Assembly: GCA_963850195.1 (NCBI GenBank)
Contig: CAWKKD010000005.1
Location: 248,001 to 312,000 of the forward strand
DNA: 64,000 nucleotides
Origin: Actinoallomurus sp963850195
GTDB taxonomy: Bacteria > Actinomycetota > Actinomycetes > Streptosporangiales > Streptosporangiaceae
Direction: 5' to 3'
The position numbers and the translations under genes are program-made. The notes under the pieces were generated by a model that worked only from the letters and a program-made list of their open reading frames with translations, was not told where the DNA came from and did no database searches. Below, piece by piece: positions 52,302 through 58,904 of this stretch. Position 1 is the stretch's first letter, and the number at the start of each line of letters is the position of its first letter.

Positions 52302-52330
52302 GTCCGACTGCCGCATCTCGGCGGTTGAAC
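52302..52330 (-). promoter_or_regulatory. StrR/NovG-type activator binding site upstream of PKS A
   Basis: The sequence is GTCCGACTG, an 11-nt spacer, then CGGTTGAAC. The known StrR/NovG consensus is GTTCRACTG-N11-CRGTYGAAC. The right half matches fully, the left half has one mismatch (C for T at its third base), and the spacer length is exact. It lies about 406 nt upstream of the PKS A start and just beyond the end of the DUF5988-like gene. A StrR-type regulator gene is present at 55040-56047 and is the obvious candidate to bind here. The site is read directly; binding is inferred. Confidence 0.72.
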
Positions 52331-52354
52331 ACCGGACGGGGACGACCGCCGGGC

Positions 52355-52370
52355 GTAACGCCGGCGTTAC
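52355..52370. terminator. 16-nt perfect palindrome over the stop codon of the DUF5988-like gene
   Basis: GTAACGCCGGCGTTAC is perfectly self-complementary and includes the TAA of the DUF5988-like gene. As RNA it could fold with a 6-bp stem and a CCGG loop and might end or slow transcription. There is no T-run, so an operator role is equally possible. Confidence 0.35.
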
Positions 52371-52606
52371 TCGGCGACGTTGGTACGCATCGTCCAATGG
52401 AACTGGATTTCCTCGGGAACCCCGGCCGCGTCCGGCGCGCCCTGGCGTTCGAAATGCTCGTATCCGCCGCGGTGCTCGACCTTGATCTTGTCGCTGCCGT
52501 GGCTCACCGCCTGAATTCGCGAACCCGCGGGAAGGCTGGTCGGGCCGCCTACCAGGATTGCGCGCAGGGAAGGTTCGTTGGGGGCCACTTCGATGATTCG
52601 CTCCAT
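52367..52606 (-). CDS. Small DUF5988-like protein of unknown function
   Basis: A 79-residue acidic-to-neutral protein with ATG at 52606 and a perfect GGAGG seven bases upstream. The sequence has the pattern I associate with the actinomycete DUF5988 family: an ILVGGP stretch near residue 17, a central KVEHRGGYEHFE motif near residues 43-54, and an FHWTMRTNVAE end. Members of this family are small, often sit in or beside secondary-metabolite clusters, and have no established function that I know of. It has no signal peptide or membrane segment and is probably cytoplasmic. It lies between the PKS promoter region and the divergent exporter genes, on the PKS strand. The strong ribosome site and family resemblance make it a real gene; the family name is from memory. 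Confidence 0.75.
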   Translation of the reverse strand: MERIIEVAPNEPSLRAILVGGPTSLPAGSRIQAVSHGSDKIKVEHRGGYEHFERQGAPDAAGVPEEIQFHWTMRTNVAE

Positions 52607-52620
52607 GGAGGATCCTCCAT
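52605..52620 (-). promoter_or_regulatory. 16-nt palindrome holding the Shine-Dalgarno site of the DUF5988-like gene
   Basis: ATGGAGGATCCTCCAT is a perfect palindrome that contains GGAGG and runs into the start codon. In the mRNA it could form a 6-bp stem with a GAUC loop that would hide the ribosome site. It could also be a DNA operator. The palindrome is read directly; the role is inferred. Confidence 0.4.
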
Positions 52621-52690
52621 TCAGCCTGCGCCCGCTTTACACCGAAACCGAGCGCGTCGGACGGGGCGGTGCTGCACCGAACGGCCACTG

Positions 52691-52744
52691 TGCCACAATC
52701 TGGCATCGGCCGCGGATAAGAGCATCCGGTGAACTACGTTTCAC
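52691..52744 (+). promoter_or_regulatory. Two inverted repeats in the leader of the first ABC exporter
   Basis: TGCCA-N5-TGGCA lies at 52691-52705 and GTGAA-N6-TTCAC at 52729-52744, the second ending 40 nt before the exporter start. Such short dyads upstream of DrrAB-like exporters are often operators for a local repressor, but no TetR or similar gene is in the window. Nothing else was recognised in 52621-52784. Confidence 0.35.
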
Positions 52745-52784
52745 GGCATCCGATCGACGGCCGCTTCCGATGGGAGCAACTGCG

Positions 52785-53741
52785 GTGTCCATTATCGAGG
52801 CGAGCGAGCTGGCGCGGACCTTCACCGCGAACGGCCGTACCGTCGAGGCGGTGCGCGGAGTCGACCTACAGGTCGAGGTCGGGGAGATCGTCGGGTTCCT
52901 CGGGCCCAACGGCGCCGGGAAGACGACCACGGTGCGCATGCTGACCACCCTTCTCCGGCCCACCGCCGGCACGGCCACCATCGCCGGCAGCGACCTGCTG
53001 AGGGATCCGGCCGGAGTGCGAAGGCGGATCGGCTACGTGGCGCAGAGCGGCGGGACCGAACCGTCGGCCACGGTCGGCGAGGAACTGCGCATGCAGGCAG
53101 ACCTGTACCGCCTGGACCGGCTCGAGGCCCGCGCGCGATCCGAGCATCTGGTCAAACAGCTGGACCTGACCGGGATTGAGGAACGCCGTACGAAGACGCT
53201 GTCCGGCGGGCAGCGCCGGCGGCTGGACATCGCCCTCGGCCTGATCCATCAGCCCTCGGTGGTCTTCCTCGACGAGCCGACGTCCGGGCTGGACCCGCAG
53301 AGCCGGCGCAACATGTGGGACCACATCCGCCGGCTTCGCGACGAACTGTCCACGACGGTGTTCCTGACGACGCACTACCTGGAAGAGGCCGACGACCTCT
53401 GCGACCGGATCCTGGTGATCGACCACGGCCGGATCGTCGCGGAGGGATCGCCAGAGGATCTGAAGCGGCGGATCTCCGGTGACGTCGCCACCATCGGCGT
53501 CTCCGGGGACGCCGATGCCGCCTGCCGCCTGTTCGCGGGACGGCCCGGGATCCGCGATGTCGCGGTCGCGGACGGCGCCGTACGGCTCACCGTGGACGAC
53601 GGTGAGCGGGCCGTCATCGGCCTGGTGCGGGAGCTGGAGGCGGCGGGGTTCGCACCGGGCTCGCTGCGCCTGGACCGGCCCAGCCTCGACACCGTGTTCC
53701 TCACTCTGACCGGTCGCTCGCTGCGCGAGGAAGGGATCTGA
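52785..53741 (+). CDS. ABC exporter ATP-binding protein, DrrA type
   Basis: This 318-residue ATPase drives an ABC-2 exporter with the permease encoded next. It shows Walker A (GPNGAGKTTT), the ABC signature LSGGQ, Walker B (VVFLDEPTSGLD) and the switch His (TTHYLEEAD). The C-terminal ~90 residues form the extra domain typical of DrrA-type drug and polyketide exporters. I chose GTG 52785 because GGGAG lies eight bases upstream; ATG 52770 is in frame but lacks a ribosome site. The frame is open further upstream, but that part has no family resemblance. Its position beside the PKS operon suggests export of the polyketide and self-resistance, which is inference. Length is normal for the family. 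Confidence 0.93.
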   Translation: MSIIEASELARTFTANGRTVEAVRGVDLQVEVGEIVGFLGPNGAGKTTTVRMLTTLLRPTAGTATIAGSDLLRDPAGVRRRIGYVAQSGGTEPSATVGEELRMQADLYRLDRLEARARSEHLVKQLDLTGIEERRTKTLSGGQRRRLDIALGLIHQPSVVFLDEPTSGLDPQSRRNMWDHIRRLRDELSTTVFLTTHYLEEADDLCDRILVIDHGRIVAEGSPEDLKRRISGDVATIGVSGDADAACRLFAGRPGIRDVAVADGAVRLTVDDGERAVIGLVRELEAAGFAPGSLRLDRPSLDTVFLTLTGRSLREEGI

Positions 53742-53742
53742 C

Positions 53743-54507
53743 ATGTCCATCGGCCGCGACACCTTCATCGTGTTCCGACGACAGATGACCCTGTCCCTGC
53801 GCAACCCCGCGTGGACGGTGATCGGCCTGACCCAGCCGATCCTGTACCTCACGTTCCTCGGTCCGCTTCTGCGCAACCTCTCGCACTCGCCGGGGTTCCC
53901 GCCGGGCATCTCCTCGTGGCAGGTCTTCGTCCCCGGCCTGCTGATCCAGCTGGGCCTGTTCGGATCGGGCTTCGTCGGCATGTCGATCATCGCCGACTGG
54001 AACTCCGGGGTGATCGAGCGGATGCGGGTCACCCCGATCTCCCGCACGGCGCTGTTGCTGGGCCGGGTGGGCCGCGACGTGGTCACGCTGGTGACGCAGG
54101 GCGTCATCCTGCTCCTGGTGGGCATCGCATTCGGCCTGCGGGCGCCGGTGCTGGGCGTGCTGATCGGGCTGGCGTTCGTCGCGGTCCTGGCGATCAGCCT
54201 GTCGTCGCTGTCGTACGCGCTCGGCCTGCGGATCAAGAATGAGGAAGCGTTCGCACCGCTGCTGAACACGATCATCATTCCGATGACGCTGCTGTCCGGC
54301 ATCATCCTGCCGATGTCGGGCGCACCGGGGTGGCTCAACGTCGTCTCCCGGTTCACGCCGTTCCGCTACATCGTCGACGCCGTACGGGACGCCTTCCTCG
54401 GCCGGTACTCCGCGCCCGCGTTCATGTGGGGCGTCCTGGTCGCGGTCGGCCTGGCGATCGTCTCGGTCTACGCCGGGACGCGGACCTTCCAGCGGGAGAA
54501 CGCCTGA
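53743..54507 (+). CDS. ABC-2 type exporter permease, DrrB type
   Basis: A 254-residue membrane protein starting one base after the stop of the ATPase gene, so the two are co-translated partners. About six hydrophobic segments can be seen (roughly residues 23-45, 60-87, 105-127, 132-160, 168-190 and 224-246). A cytoplasmic N-terminus and a NPAW...QPILYL opening are typical of the ABC2 membrane family. The loop with WNSGVIERMRVTPISR before the third segment is the family's conserved region. It forms the channel that would move the substrate out of the cell. The substrate is not visible from sequence; the flanking PKS locus suggests the polyketide. A terminator hairpin follows 17 nt after the stop. 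Confidence 0.92.
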   Translation: MSIGRDTFIVFRRQMTLSLRNPAWTVIGLTQPILYLTFLGPLLRNLSHSPGFPPGISSWQVFVPGLLIQLGLFGSGFVGMSIIADWNSGVIERMRVTPISRTALLLGRVGRDVVTLVTQGVILLLVGIAFGLRAPVLGVLIGLAFVAVLAISLSSLSYALGLRIKNEEAFAPLLNTIIIPMTLLSGIILPMSGAPGWLNVVSRFTPFRYIVDAVRDAFLGRYSAPAFMWGVLVAVGLAIVSVYAGTRTFQRENA

Positions 54508-54523
54508 CCCTCCCCCGCCGCGG

Positions 54524-54547
54524 CCCGTCCGGCCTGGTCCGGACGGG
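54524..54547 (+). terminator. Hairpin terminator after the first exporter operon
   Basis: A perfect 9-bp stem (CCCGTCCGG with CCGGACGGG) encloses a 6-nt loop, 17 nt after the permease stop. There is no strong T-run, as is common in high-GC actinomycetes. Confidence 0.65.
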
Positions 54548-54623
54548 TCGCTTCGCATGTGCCACCGAGGTGTCCGGCCGGCCCGCGCGGTGCTCTATCA
54601 CAGATGCGCGTGGCGCCCTACAC

Positions 54624-54665
54624 GTGACAAATGTCGTGGGTGATCCGTGGACATTGTCACTAGTG
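54624..54665 (+). promoter_or_regulatory. Dyad element shared with 57922-57962, upstream of the StrR-like gene
   Basis: The left arm GTGACAAATGTC (54624-54635) and right arm GACATTGTCAC (54650-54660) form an inverted repeat with a single extra base in one arm. From 54625 on, 33 of 41 bases match the element at 57922-57962 without gaps, including TGACAAATGTCG, CGTGG and TCACTA. The second copy lies in the promoter of an exporter next to a two-component system, so the response regulator encoded at 56063-56671 is the likely binder. Matching is read directly; the binder is inferred. Confidence 0.6.
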
Positions 54666-55039
54666 AGTCTATGAATCCCGGCACAATCATATGGAACACA
54701 AGATCTGTGGCGAAAGGGCCAAAGAGGACAAAAAGGACAGGCGTCAGATCACACTCGCGGGACGCGTAGCCGGACGACGCGCCCGCGACTCCGCGTCGAC
54801 TTCCCGGCACGGCACACAACTCCCGCCAGAGCGTTCACCGAAGGTTGGCGCGCCCGCCGCACCTTGATCGGCACCCCTACCATTTGCACTGATTGCCTAT
54901 ATTTCCGGTCAGCATCATAGGGATTACGAACGCGCCGTCAGCCTGACCGCTCGTGGCGACAGCGAGAACGAAGCTTCGCATCACCACTCGCCCGCACGAG
55001 TGGCCCCTTCCTTGCCGAACATGCGAAAGGAACAGTGCC

Positions 55040-56047
55040 GTGAACCGGTCCTTTGACGAGGCACCGCGATCCGTTGGCCACAGAGCCCGTACCGGTCCGC
55101 CCCAAGAGGCCCACCGGCCCGAACCCCAGACCGTCACCGTCCCCGTCGCCCTGCTGGTCGCCGGCGAGTCGCCGCGGTTGGAAGGGCAGGACCACGAGCA
55201 CGTCGCCCGGCTGACCGAGGTCGAAGGCTCGCTGCCGCCGATCCTGGTGGACCGGCGCACCATGCAGGTGATCGACGGGACCCACCGGCTGATGGCCGCC
55301 GCCCTCAAAGGCCGCTCGACGATCGAGGTCGAGTTCTATGACGGCGACCCCGCGGACGTGTTCCTGCGCGCCGTGGAGGCCAACGTCACCCATGGTCTCC
55401 CGCTGTCCCAGAGCGACCGCCGGGCCGCCACAAAACGAATCATCAGCTCCCACCCGCACCTGTCCGACCGCGCGATCGCCGAGGTCGCGGGTCTGACCGC
55501 CAAGACCGTGGCGAAAATCCGGCGCGACACCGACACCACGGGCGTCGTCCCGGTCGCGCGAGTCGGCCGGGATGGCCGGGTCCGACCGCTCAGCAGCGCC
55601 GAAGGCCGCCGCCGCGTGGCCGAGTTGATGGCGGAACGGCCGCAGGCGTCCCTGCGCGAGGTGGCCCGCAGCGCGGGGGTGTCGCCCACGACCGCGAGCG
55701 ACGTCCGCAAGCGGCTGGCACGCGGGGAGAGTCCCGTACCGGCCCCTCGCGCCGAGGTTCGCCCCCAGCCCCGCCTGGCGGTCGTACCGTCGTCGGCCTC
55801 GCTGCTGGAGAAGCTGCTGCGGGACCCGTCCCTGCGGCACACCGAGACCGGGCGGCGCCTGCTGCGCCTGCTTCAGGTCAGCGCGCTCGGCGCCAAGCAG
55901 CTCCCCGAGCTCGGCGCCGCGATGCCGTCGCACTGCACGGCCCTGGTGCGTCAGCTCGCCCAGCAGTACGCCCTGGCGTGGACGGAGTTCGCCAACAACC
56001 TGGACGAGCAGATCCACGCCACGGCCGACATGGCGCTGGCCGAGTGA
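55040..56047 (+). CDS. StrR/NovG-type ParB-fold transcriptional activator
   Basis: A 335-residue regulator of the family that includes StrR and NovG, pathway-specific activators of antibiotic clusters. The N-terminal ParB-like domain (about residues 31-120) has the ESPRL, LPPILVDRRTMQVIDGTHRL and ANVTHGLPLS patterns of the family. A helix-turn-helix follows at about 138-160 (LSDRAIAEVAGLTAKTVAKI), with a second HTH-like stretch near 195-218 (SLREVARSAGVSPTTASDV). GTG 55040 is chosen because AAAGGA lies eight bases upstream; the frame extends to 54953 but without a ribosome site. A near-consensus StrR-type site lies upstream of PKS A, so this protein is the likely activator of the PKS operon. 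The shared dyad element 375 nt upstream suggests control by the neighbouring two-component system. It is cytoplasmic. Family is clear; target is inferred. Confidence 0.88.
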   Translation: MNRSFDEAPRSVGHRARTGPPQEAHRPEPQTVTVPVALLVAGESPRLEGQDHEHVARLTEVEGSLPPILVDRRTMQVIDGTHRLMAAALKGRSTIEVEFYDGDPADVFLRAVEANVTHGLPLSQSDRRAATKRIISSHPHLSDRAIAEVAGLTAKTVAKIRRDTDTTGVVPVARVGRDGRVRPLSSAEGRRRVAELMAERPQASLREVARSAGVSPTTASDVRKRLARGESPVPAPRAEVRPQPRLAVVPSSASLLEKLLRDPSLRHTETGRRLLRLLQVSALGAKQLPELGAAMPSHCTALVRQLAQQYALAWTEFANNLDEQIHATADMALAE

Positions 56048-56063
56048 CGGCCGGGCCGTGACT
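56043..56063. terminator. Possible bidirectional terminator between convergent genes
   Basis: An imperfect stem (3 bp, one mismatch, 4 bp) with a CCGGG loop spans the stops of the StrR-like gene and the response regulator, which converge with only 15 nt between them. No T-run is present. Confidence 0.4.
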
Positions 56064-56671
56064 CACAACCAGCCGCGCTCGTCCGCGACGCGCAGCGCCT
56101 CCATCCGGTTGCGGGTCGCGGTCTTGGCGATCGCCGAGGACAGGTAGTTGCGAACGGTCCCTTCGGACAGGCACAGGTTGCCCGCGATCTCGCTCACGGT
56201 GGCGCCCCCTCGTGACGCCGTGAGCACGTCACGTTCGCGTGCGGTCAGCGGGGACTTGCCCGCCGCCAGCGTGGCCGCCGCCAGCACCGGGTCGATCACC
56301 TGTCCCCCGACCGCCACGGTGCGGATGGCCTCGGCGAGCACCTCGGGCGGGTCGTCCTTCACGACGAAGCCGACCGCGCCGGCCTCCATCGCCCGCCGAA
56401 GGTAGCCGGCGCGCCCGAACGTCGTGAGCATGACCACCCGGCAGAGCGGGACGTGGTTCGCGAGCACGGCCGCCGCCGCCAGGCCGTCGAGGCCGGGCAT
56501 CTCGATGTCGAGCAGCGCGACGTCGGGCCGGTGCCGGCGAGCCGCGGCGATGACCTCGTCGCCCCGGCCGACCGAGGCGACGACCTCGAAGTCGTCCTCC
56601 AGCTCCAGCAAGGTGCCCAGCGCGCGCCGGATGAGCTCCTGGTCCTCGGCGAGTAGCAGTCGGATCGTCAC
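56063..56671 (-). CDS. NarL/DesR-type response regulator
   Basis: A 202-residue two-component response regulator. The receiver domain (1-120) has acidic residues Glu9 and Asp10, phosphoryl-acceptor Asp55 (LLDIEMPG), Thr83 or Thr84 and Lys105. The C-terminal LuxR-type HTH (about 140-202) reads LTARERDVL, then TVSEIAGNLCLSEGTVRNYL. The GTG start overlaps the kinase stop by four bases (GTGA), so the pair is translationally coupled. It should be phosphorylated by the adjacent DesK-type kinase and bind DNA as a dimer. The dyad repeated at 54625 and 57922 is the best candidate target, which would place the second exporter and the StrR-like gene under its control. The signal is unknown. An open frame extends upstream to 57568 but is a shadow of the kinase gene. 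Confidence 0.92.
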   Translation of the reverse strand: MTIRLLLAEDQELIRRALGTLLELEDDFEVVASVGRGDEVIAAARRHRPDVALLDIEMPGLDGLAAAAVLANHVPLCRVVMLTTFGRAGYLRRAMEAGAVGFVVKDDPPEVLAEAIRTVAVGGQVIDPVLAAATLAAGKSPLTARERDVLTASRGGATVSEIAGNLCLSEGTVRNYLSSAIAKTATRNRMEALRVADERGWL

Positions 56672-57804
56672 CTGCCGGCGCCCTCCGTGTGGTCCAGCAG
56701 TACCCGCAGCCGCCAGCCCTTCGGCCGGATGGGACCGGCCTCCAGACGTGCGCCCAGCGCTTCGGCCCGCTCCCGCAGGCCGGTCAGTCCATTGCCGTCG
56801 CGTTCGCGGCCCGACGCCCCCACACCGTCGTCCTGAACCTCCACCTGAGCCGCCGACACGGTGACCGTGCAGCGGTTGGCGCGCGCGTGCCGCGCCACGT
56901 TGGTGAGCCCCTCGCGCACGGCCCACCCGAAAAGCTCCTGGTACGCGGCGTCGACCATCCCGACCTCCGTCGGCAGCTCGCCCGTCACGCCCACCGCCCG
57001 AAGCAGTTCCCTGCCGCGCGCGAGTTCGCTGGCGACGGTGACCTCCCGGTAGCCGGACACCGCCGCCCGTACGTCGGCCAGTGCCTGCCGGGCCAGGCGC
57101 TCGACGTCGCTGATCTCCTCGAGGGCCGACGGGGAGCCGGTCGTCGCCAGTCGCCGCGCCAGGCTGGCCTTGACCGAGATCGTGGTGAGGGAATGCCCGA
57201 GCAGGTCGTGCAGGTCGCGCGCCACCCGGTTCCGCTCGGCCTCCGAGGCCAGGCGCGCCACCTCGGCGCGCGCGGTGAACAGCGCACGGTAGGCGTTGGC
57301 GTTCTCGAACGAGGAGTACAGGGTCAGGGCGGTGAACATGGTGGTGAGCGCCTGAATCCAGCCGGGGCCGCTGTGCCAGGGCCGCACCGCCCACGGAACG
57401 ACGATGCTGGCGGTGATTCCGGCCGCGACGATGCAGACGGCGTACCGCTTCGCGAGCGCGGCCGCCCACGAGACGATGACGACGCACATGTAGAACGCGT
57501 TGCCCTGCGCGAACGGCAGCTCGGCGACGAACAGCGCGGTCATGACGCCGAGGAACAGCCAGGACCACGAGGAGTGCCGGGCCACCGCGAGCACGACCGC
57601 GACGTAGCAGCAGCAGAACGCCCCGACGATGACGTAACCGGCCAACGCCGCGGCGCCGCTGGAGTACTGCGACACCCAGACGGCGGTGACCACCGGATAG
57701 ATGAGCATTCCGGATGCCAGGGCCAGGCGTCGCCAGCCCTGCGTCCAGCGCTGCGCTTCGGCGACCGACCAGCCGACCAGCGAGCCGATCCCCTCTTCGC
57801 CCAC
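56668..57804 (-). CDS. DesK-type sensor histidine kinase
   Basis: A 378-residue membrane kinase of the HisKA_3 family, partner of the response regulator. About six hydrophobic segments fill residues 27-166. The phosphoacceptor is His199 in ARDLHDLLGHSL. The ATP-binding part shows Asn302 (REGLTNVARHA), the DDGVGA box near 325-330 and GNGLTGLRERA near 338. I chose GTG 57804, which gives the usual family length; the frame runs on to 57978 with Arg-rich, non-homologous sequence. No ribosome site is evident, so the start is uncertain and the mRNA may have a very short leader. The protein would sense membrane or envelope conditions, as many DesK-like kinases do, and perhaps the exported compound. 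Its gene is divergent from the second exporter, with the shared dyad between them. Confidence 0.9.
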   Translation of the reverse strand: MGEEGIGSLVGWSVAEAQRWTQGWRRLALASGMLIYPVVTAVWVSQYSSGAAALAGYVIVGAFCCCYVAVVLAVARHSSWSWLFLGVMTALFVAELPFAQGNAFYMCVVIVSWAAALAKRYAVCIVAAGITASIVVPWAVRPWHSGPGWIQALTTMFTALTLYSSFENANAYRALFTARAEVARLASEAERNRVARDLHDLLGHSLTTISVKASLARRLATTGSPSALEEISDVERLARQALADVRAAVSGYREVTVASELARGRELLRAVGVTGELPTEVGMVDAAYQELFGWAVREGLTNVARHARANRCTVTVSAAQVEVQDDGVGASGRERDGNGLTGLRERAEALGARLEAGPIRPKGWRLRVLLDHTEGAGR

Positions 57805-57921
57805 GCGCGCGACGCTACCACGAGCGCCCCGTCGACTTTGCTCGCTTTTCAGGCGAGATTTCCGCCGGGATCGCCGCGATTGTGGGGTCCGCAGTTGGAC
57901 ACGCGGCGGTCCGACGAGCCA

Positions 57922-57962
57922 TGACAAATGTCGGGGAAGATTCGTGGGCGTTCTCACTACTG
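57922..57962 (+). promoter_or_regulatory. Second copy of the 41-nt element, promoter of the second exporter
   Basis: It matches 54625-54665 at 33 of 41 positions without gaps. The left arm TGACAAATGTCG is identical; the right arm is weaker here. It ends 33 nt before the exporter ATPase start and lies in the 191-nt divergent gap to the kinase gene. A combined operator and promoter for the two-component system is the simplest reading. Confidence 0.6.
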
Positions 57963-57995
57963 TTTCGTGAATTCCCACGTCACGATGGGCACGCG

Positions 57996-58904
57996 ATGAG
58001 AACAGATACTTACTGCGGGCTCGGCGTGCATGTCACCGGCATGGTCAAGTCCTACGGGGCCGTTCAGGCGGTGCGCGGAATCGACCTGGTGGTCCGAGCC
58101 GGAGAGACCGTTGCGCTGCTGGGCCCGGGCGGGGCCGGGAAGTCGACGACGATCGCCACGCTGCTCGGCCTGGCCCGTCCCGACGAGGGCATCGTGTCGG
58201 TCTTCGGCAGGCCGCCGGCCGACGCCGTACGCGCCGGGCTGGTGGGCGCGATGCTGCAGACCGGCGAGCAGCCGGAACGCCTGAAGGTCCGTGAAGTGGT
58301 CGCGCTCACGGCCTCGTACTACCCCCGGCCACTGCCGGTCGACGAGGTTCTGCATCTGACCGGGGCGTCGGCGTTCGCGGACCGCTGGGCCACGCAGCTG
58401 TCCGAGAGCCAGAGCCGGCTGGTACGTCTCGCGGCGGCGATCGTCGGCGACCCGGACCTGCTGATCCTCGACGAGCCGACCGCGGCCGTGGACGCCGAGG
58501 GGCGTCAGGAGTTCTGGACGGCGATGCGGAGGTTCGCCAGGCGCGGGAAGACCGTCGTGTTCGCCACGCATCTCCTGGAGGAGGCCGACGCGTACGCCGA
58601 CCGCATCGCGTTGATGGTCCACGGGCAGATCGTCGCCGACGGGCCGGCCAGCGAGATTCGGGCCCAGGCCGACTCGCACACCATCCGGGCGACGCTGCCG
58701 GGCGTCGAGCTGTCCCGGCTGGCCGCGCTGCCCGGAGTGGCCACGACTGAGCGCCACGGCGACACCGTCATCCTGCTGTGCTCGGACGCCGACCTCGCCC
58801 TGCGGGCCCTGCTCGCGACGTTCGCCGCGGCCCGCAACCTCCAGGTACGCGGCGGCAGCCTGGACGACGCGTTCCTGGAGCTGACCGGCGAGGGCCCGGA
58901 GTGA
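57996..58904 (+). CDS. ABC-2 exporter ATP-binding protein (second exporter)
   Basis: A 302-residue ABC ATPase paired with the permease that overlaps its stop. Walker A is GPGGAGKSTT, Walker B LLILDEPTAAVD, and the switch His is in ATHLLEEAD. The signature motif is degenerate: LSESQ replaces LSGGQ, and the following sequence is SRLVRLAAAIVGDP. This is unusual but also found in exporters of the kind controlled by DesK/DesR pairs, as I recall. ATG 57996 starts the homologous region; the longer frame upstream overlaps the divergent kinase gene. The ribosome site is weak. Its position next to a two-component system and behind the shared dyad suggests inducible export of a stress agent or the cluster product. 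The substrate cannot be read from sequence. Confidence 0.9.
   Translation: MRTDTYCGLGVHVTGMVKSYGAVQAVRGIDLVVRAGETVALLGPGGAGKSTTIATLLGLARPDEGIVSVFGRPPADAVRAGLVGAMLQTGEQPERLKVREVVALTASYYPRPLPVDEVLHLTGASAFADRWATQLSESQSRLVRLAAAIVGDPDLLILDEPTAAVDAEGRQEFWTAMRRFARRGKTVVFATHLLEEADAYADRIALMVHGQIVADGPASEIRAQADSHTIRATLPGVELSRLAALPGVATTERHGDTVILLCSDADLALRALLATFAAARNLQVRGGSLDDAFLELTGEGPE

Larger units (their letters stand above)
51897..52366. other. 470-nt upstream region of the PKS operon
   Basis: No convincing gene lies here; the open frames are short and unlike known proteins. It is the only substantial gap upstream of the PKS operon and should contain its promoter, reading towards lower coordinates. 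It holds a StrR-type site (52302-52330), a tandem 10-bp repeat beside it (52281-52300), and a small inverted repeat GCGCA-N5-TGCGC (52095-52109). I could not place a clear -35/-10 pair. Confidence 0.6.
54508..55039. other. 532-nt non-coding region upstream of the StrR-like regulator gene
   Basis: No convincing protein gene is seen. The region contains the exporter terminator (54524-54547), the dyad promoter element at 54624-54665, and lower-GC stretches near 54660-54740 and 54880-54930 that suggest promoters. A 32-codon frame at 54671-54769 follows the element but has no clear ribosome site. A 73-residue minus-strand frame (54598-54819) has a hydrophobic stretch but no ribosome site or family match. 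Confidence 0.55.

Noticed and set aside
54598..54819. 73-residue minus-strand frame with a hydrophobic stretch
   Set aside because: It overlaps the dyad element, has no ribosome site and matches no family I know.
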